Below are positions 60,375 to 64,000 of a DNA stretch of 64,000 bases, piece after piece (positions within the stretch are counted from its first letter, which is position 1; every line of letters begins with the position of its first letter). This DNA comes from JACVRM01 sp963755085 (GTDB taxonomy: Bacteria; Actinomycetota; Thermoleophilia; Gaiellales; Gaiellaceae). The stretch lies in the NCBI GenBank assembly GCA_963755085.1, contig CAVWIN010000008.1:124001-188000 (forward strand), in the 5' to 3' direction. A program made the translations under genes and the position numbers. A model generated the notes under the pieces. That model worked only from the letters and a program-made list of their open reading frames with translations. It was not told the DNA's origin and did not search any database.

Positions 60375-62737
60375 GGCCGTGCCTCCTGGATCGCGCGCCA
60401 GACTCGCTCGGGGCTGGCGGGCATGTCGATGTCGGTCACGCCGTACGGCTCGAGCGCGTCCAGCACGGCGTTGACGACGGCCGGTGTCGAGGCGATCGTC
60501 CCCGTCTCGCCGACGCCCTTCGCACCGAGCGGATGGTTCGGGCTGGGCGTGACCGTCCGGTCGAGCTCGTAGGTGGGGAGCTCGGCCGCCGTCGGGACGA
60601 GGTAGTTGACGAGCGAACCGGTCAGCAGGGTGCCTTCTTCGTCGTAGACGGCCTCCTCGTAGAGCGCCTGGCCGACGCCCTGGGTGATGCCGCCGTGCAC
60701 CTGGCCGTCGACGATCTGCGGGTTGACGACGGTGCCGACATCGTCGACCGCGACGTAGCGGACGAGGTCAGCGGCGCCGGTCTCGGTGTCGACTTCGACG
60801 ACGGCGATGTGCGTACCGCCCGGCCAGCTGAAGACGGCCGGGTCGTAGACGGCCGTCTCCTCGAGCGCCGGCTCGAGGCCCTCGGGCAGGTCGTGGGCGT
60901 GCCACGCGGCGAAGGCGGCCTCCTTCACCGTCATCGTGCGGTCGGTACCGCGGACCCGGAAGGTCCCGGCCTCGTACTCGAGATCGGCCTCGGCCACCTC
61001 GAGCCCGTGCGCGGCGATCCGCTGCGCCTTCGCGACGATCTTGTCGGTCGCGTTGCACAGCGCGGCCATGCCGATGGCGAGGCTCCGGCTGCCGTACGTG
61101 TCCATCCCGAGCGGCACGACGGAGGTGTCGCCGTGGAGCACTTCGATCTCGTCGTAGCCGACGCCCAGCCGGTCGGCCACGACCTGGGCGAACGTCGTGT
61201 CGTGGCTCTGCCCGTGCGGCGTCGTCCCCGTGAGGACCTGCACGGTCCCGGTCGGCAGGAAGCGGATCGTCGCCGCCTCCCAGCCGCCCGCGACGTACCG
61301 CAGCGCGCCGAGGATCCGCGAGGGGGCGAGCCCGCACATCTCGATGTAGGTCGAGAAGCCCACGCCGAGCTGCCTCGTGTCGCCCTGTTCCCGCCGCTCT
61401 GCCTGCTCGCGGCGGAACCCCTCGTAGTCGAGCATCTCGAGCGCCCGGTCGAGCGAGGCGTGGTAGTCGCCGGAGTCGATCGTCAGCCCCGAGGCGAGCT
61501 CGTAGGGGAACTCCGAGATCAGGTTGAGCCGGCGGAGCTCGACGGGGTCCTTGCCGAGCTTGCGCGCGAGCGCGTCGACGGCCCGCTCGATCGCGTACGT
61601 CGCCTCCGGGCGGCCTGCACCACGGTACGCGTCGGTCGGCGTCTGGTTCGTGAACACGCCCGAGCACTCGAACGAGTAGCCCTTGATGTCGTACGCGCCG
61701 CCGTAGACCCACGCCCCGAGCAAGGGCGTGCCGGGCGTGATGATCATCAGGTACGCGCCCATGGAGACAGTCAGGCGAACGCGGACGGCGGTGATCTTGC
61801 CCTCCGCCGTCGCCGCCAGCGAGATCTCCTGGATCATGTCCCGCCCGTGGTGCGTGGCGACCGCGTTCTCGGTGCGCTCCTCGATCCACTTCACGGGCAG
61901 CTTCGTGCGCTTCGCGAGCACGATCGCGAGGCCCTCCTCCGGGTAGACCTGGAGCTTCGAGCCAAAGCCGCCGCCCACGTCCGGCGCGATCACGCGGAGC
62001 TTCGACTCCGGCACGCCGGTGGCCAGCGCCATCGTCACGCGCGTGATGTGCGGGATCTGCGTTGACGTGTAGAGCGTGACCTCGCCGGTGGCCGGGACCG
62101 GGTTCGCGATCACGCCGCGAGGCTCCATCGGGTTCGGGATCAGCCGCTGCTGGCGGTAGCGCTCCTCGATGGTGACGTCGGCCTCGGCGAAGAGCCGGTC
62201 GACGTCCTCACCGCCGGTGAGGGGCCACGTGTAGCAGTGGTTCGTGCCGAACTCGTCGTGCACGATCGGCGCCCCGTCGGCGAGCGCCGCCTCGACGTCG
62301 GTCACGGCCGGGAGCGGCTCGTAGTCGACCTCGACGAGCTCTGCGGCGTCCTGCGCGAGCGCGCGGCTCGCGGCGACCACAACGGCGACACCGTCGCCCG
62401 CGTAGCGGGCCTTGTCGGTCGCGAGCGGGTAGTGCGCCGGGTTGTTGATGTCCTCGGTGACGGGCCAGGCCATGGGCAGCGGCCCGGTCCAGTCGCCTGC
62501 GAGATCGGCGCCCGAGAAGGCCGCGACCACGCCTTCTGCCGCGCGCGCCTTCGTGAGGTCGACGCTGCGGATGCGCGCGTGCGCGTACGGACTCCGCACG
62601 ACGGCCATCCAGACCATTCCCGGAATCGAGATGTCGTCGACGAAGCTGGCCTGGCCGGTGAGGAGCCGCGCGTCCTCCTTGCGCGGCGCAGAGGTGCCGA
62701 TGAGCGTCTGCACCGCCTCGTCCTGTGTGACAGTCAT
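60371..62737 (-). CDS. Molybdopterin-binding large subunit, form II CoxL/xanthine dehydrogenase family
   Basis: 788 residues from ATG 62737. Mo-cofactor motifs: IAPDVGGGFGSKLQVYPEEG, VFTNQTPTDAYRGAGRPEAT, TGTTPHGQSHDTTFAQVVAD, GSRSLAIGMAAL and the terminal GAKGVGETGTIASTPAVVNA with the catalytic Glu. The active-site loop is AYRGAGR, the form II type; form I CO dehydrogenase has a Cys-containing loop. So this is probably not a CO oxidiser but an aldehyde, purine or other heterocycle hydroxylase. It starts 11 bases after the small-subunit stop. Confidence 0.93.
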   Translation of the reverse strand: MTVTQDEAVQTLIGTSAPRKEDARLLTGQASFVDDISIPGMVWMAVVRSPYAHARIRSVDLTKARAAEGVVAAFSGADLAGDWTGPLPMAWPVTEDINNPAHYPLATDKARYAGDGVAVVVAASRALAQDAAELVEVDYEPLPAVTDVEAALADGAPIVHDEFGTNHCYTWPLTGGEDVDRLFAEADVTIEERYRQQRLIPNPMEPRGVIANPVPATGEVTLYTSTQIPHITRVTMALATGVPESKLRVIAPDVGGGFGSKLQVYPEEGLAIVLAKRTKLPVKWIEERTENAVATHHGRDMIQEISLAATAEGKITAVRVRLTVSMGAYLMIITPGTPLLGAWVYGGAYDIKGYSFECSGVFTNQTPTDAYRGAGRPEATYAIERAVDALARKLGKDPVELRRLNLISEFPYELASGLTIDSGDYHASLDRALEMLDYEGFRREQAERREQGDTRQLGVGFSTYIEMCGLAPSRILGALRYVAGGWEAATIRFLPTGTVQVLTGTTPHGQSHDTTFAQVVADRLGVGYDEIEVLHGDTSVVPLGMDTYGSRSLAIGMAALCNATDKIVAKAQRIAAHGLEVAEADLEYEAGTFRVRGTDRTMTVKEAAFAAWHAHDLPEGLEPALEETAVYDPAVFSWPGGTHIAVVEVDTETGAADLVRYVAVDDVGTVVNPQIVDGQVHGGITQGVGQALYEEAVYDEEGTLLTGSLVNYLVPTAAELPTYELDRTVTPSPNHPLGAKGVGETGTIASTPAVVNAVLDALEPYGVTDIDMPASPERVWRAIQEARP

Positions 62738-62748
62738 CGCCGGCCTCC

Positions 62749-63216
62749 TCAGACCGTCGCGGCCGACTGGCGCACGGCCTTGACGATGTTGACGTAGCCG
62801 GTGCAGCGGCAGATGTTGCCCTCCAGCGCCTTGCGGATCTCGGCCTCGCTCGGATCCGGCCGTTCCTGCAAGAGGCTGACGGTGGCCATCACGAACCCCG
62901 GCGTGCAGTAGCCGCACTGGAGCGCGTGCTGCTCGTGGAACGCCTGCTGCACCGGATGGAGCCGGCCGTCGTCGGCGAGCCCCTCGATGGTGGTTATGTC
63001 ACAGCCGTCTGCCTGGACGGCGAGCAGCGTGCACGACTTGACCGACTCTCCGTCGAGCAGGACCGTGCAGGCCCCGCATGACGACGTGTCGCAGCCCACG
63101 TTCGTGCCGGTCAGCCCGAGCCGCTCGCGCAGGAAGTACACGAGCAGCTCGCGTGGTTCGACCTCGGCCTCCTGACGCGTGCCGTTGACGGTCAGCGCTA
63201 GTGGTCGCACCCTCAC
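62749..63216 (-). CDS. 2Fe-2S small subunit of CoxLMS-type hydroxylase (CoxS-like)
   Basis: 155 residues from GTG 63216 with the site GGGAGGAG. The plant-type 2Fe-2S cluster uses GCDTSSCGACTVLLDGESVK followed by SC; the second helical-domain cluster uses ALQCGYCTPGFVMA and GNICRCTGYVNIV. Both clusters are complete. It shuttles electrons from the molybdenum site to FAD. First gene of the S-L-M operon, divergent from the MoxR-type ATPase gene, as often in cox clusters. Confidence 0.94.
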   Translation of the reverse strand: MRVRPLALTVNGTRQEAEVEPRELLVYFLRERLGLTGTNVGCDTSSCGACTVLLDGESVKSCTLLAVQADGCDITTIEGLADDGRLHPVQQAFHEQHALQCGYCTPGFVMATVSLLQERPDPSEAEIRKALEGNICRCTGYVNIVKAVRQSAATV

Positions 63217-63326
63217 TCTCCTCCCTTCAACCGGGTTGCCCGCGCGTGGCGCGCGGGGCGTCGAGAAGTCGGCGCTCGGCGGCGAGCATACGACTTCCGC
63301 CTCATGTCCGCGAATACGATGGCCGG

Positions 63327-64000
63327 GTGCCGTTCGGTTCGGTCGACGAGGCGCAAGAGGCGCTCGAGCGCGAGTCGTACCTGGCCGACCGCGGGCTCGC
63401 GACGGCGGTCTTCCTGGCGCTGCGGATGCGGCGGCCGCTGCTGCTCGAGGGCGAGCCGGGGGTCGGGAAGACCGAGGTCGCGAAGACGCTCGCGGCCGCT
63501 CTCGGCGCCGACCTGATCCGGCTCCAGTGCTACGAAGGCATCGACGCCACGCAGGCGCTGTACGAGTGGGACTACGCGCGGCAGCTGCTCTACGCGCGCG
63601 CGCTGCAGGCGGGCGAGATCGACGTCTCGCAGCGAGTGGCCGAGCTGTACGGGCCTGAGTTCCTGCTGGAGCGGCCGCTGCTGCGCGCGCTGCGCTCGGG
63701 GGCGTCGGCCGTCCTGCTGATCGACGAGCTCGACCGGGCCGACGACGAGTTCGAGGCGTTCCTGCTCGAGACCCTGTCCGAGTTCGCGGTCACGGTCCCC
63801 GAGCTCGGGACGATCGCCGCCGATGACCCGCCGGCCGTGGTCATCACGTCGAACCGGACACGCGAGCTCCACGACGCGCTCAAGCGGCGCTGCCTCTACC
63901 ACTGGATCGACTTCCCCGACCTGGAGCGCGAGGTGGCGATCATCAGGCTTCGCGCGCCGGAGGTGTCGGACGGGCTCGCCCGGTCCGTCGCCGGGGCCGT
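63327..64000 (+). CDS. MoxR/CoxD-type AAA+ ATPase, 3' end outside window
   Basis: 224 codons visible from GTG 63327. Walker A LLLEGEPGVGKTEVAKTLAA, Walker B VLLIDELDRADDEFEAFLLE, sensor-1 VVITSNRTRELHDALKRRCL with the arginine-rich end, and YHWIDFPDLEREVAIIRLRA. MoxR ATPases next to coxSLM (CoxD) help insert or mature the Mo-Cu/Mo-S centre, which fits this location. It runs off the right edge, so a following VWA-domain gene (CoxE) cannot be checked. Confidence 0.92.
   Translation, partial: MPFGSVDEAQEALERESYLADRGLATAVFLALRMRRPLLLEGEPGVGKTEVAKTLAAALGADLIRLQCYEGIDATQALYEWDYARQLLYARALQAGEIDVSQRVAELYGPEFLLERPLLRALRSGASAVLLIDELDRADDEFEAFLLETLSEFAVTVPELGTIAADDPPAVVITSNRTRELHDALKRRCLYHWIDFPDLEREVAIIRLRAPEVSDGLARSVAGA

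Noticed and set aside
62200..62800. CO dehydrogenase (form I) call for the Mo enzyme
   Set aside because: The large-subunit loop is AYRGAGR; the form I Cys-containing loop is not present.

Overview
The window is 64 kb of very G+C-rich bacterial DNA. Genes are densely packed, GTG starts are common, and stop/start overlaps (ATGA, GTGA, TGATG) are frequent. Gene content includes an F420/LLM-type oxidoreductase, a cytochrome c-fused oxidase subunit II, OpcA with G6PDH, form II CoxLMS, and an ANTAR regulator with a HisKA_2 kinase. This points to an actinobacterium, most likely of the Thermoleophilia (Gaiellales/Solirubrobacterales) type. The placement is inference from gene content; no rRNA or tRNA gene was seen. 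I also saw no CRISPR array, transposase, integrase or phage gene.

Layout. 0-8 kb: peroxiredoxin (partial), msrA, broken msrB, mmsA, a PH/SHOCT membrane protein, a broken AhpD-like gene, a class III aminotransferase and a PrmC-like methyltransferase. 6.9-16.3 kb: two polar amino-acid ABC uptake systems on the minus strand, the first carrying a SelA-like PLP enzyme gene, separated by an LLM oxidoreductase, a cupin/TPR protein and a MarR regulator. 17.2-23.8 kb: ctaC-ctaD-ctaB with two tiny coupled genes, an amidase, a secreted protein and an inositol-monophosphatase-family enzyme. 23.8-27.2 kb: a heterodimeric ABC exporter with one apparently dead ATP site. 27.3-30.7 kb: a broken thioredoxin-reductase-like gene, a creatininase-family gene and a C-terminal fragment of a second copy. 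30.8-39.3 kb: a pentose-phosphate/glycolysis cluster (opcA, zwf, gnd, pgi, tal, rpiB on minus; tkt on plus). 39.3-43.9 kb: an ABC-F ATPase, a decayed AAA/TPR gene and a GNAT. 43.9-48.2 kb: an ANTAR response regulator and a GAF-GAF-HisKA_2 sensor kinase around small metabolic genes. 49.4-58 kb: a hairpin-rich intergenic region, glnA, an ABC-2 efflux pair, and a GNAT-glnB-amt operon. 58-64 kb: SIMPL protein, rhodanese, CoxMLS-type hydroxylase and a partial MoxR ATPase.

The most interesting theme is nitrogen control by transcription antitermination. The GNAT-glnB-amt operon has a leader with two consecutive hexaloop hairpins, the second sharing its 3' arm with an intrinsic terminator; this is the architecture known for ANTAR-protein targets. 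glnA has a related terminator leader using the same five-base-pair stem. The ANTAR regulator and a PdtaS-like kinase lie in the same 14 kb, and the P-II protein has Phe where the modifiable T-loop Tyr normally sits.

A second theme is broken reading frames. About eleven genes (msrB, AhpD-like, SelA-like, TrxR-like, opcA, zwf, ABC-F tail, AAA/TPR, a GNAT and others) carry single-base frameshifts, some of them essential-type housekeeping genes in otherwise intact operons. Uncorrected sequencing or assembly indels are the likeliest explanation for most. The AAA/TPR gene and the creatininase fragment look genuinely decayed.
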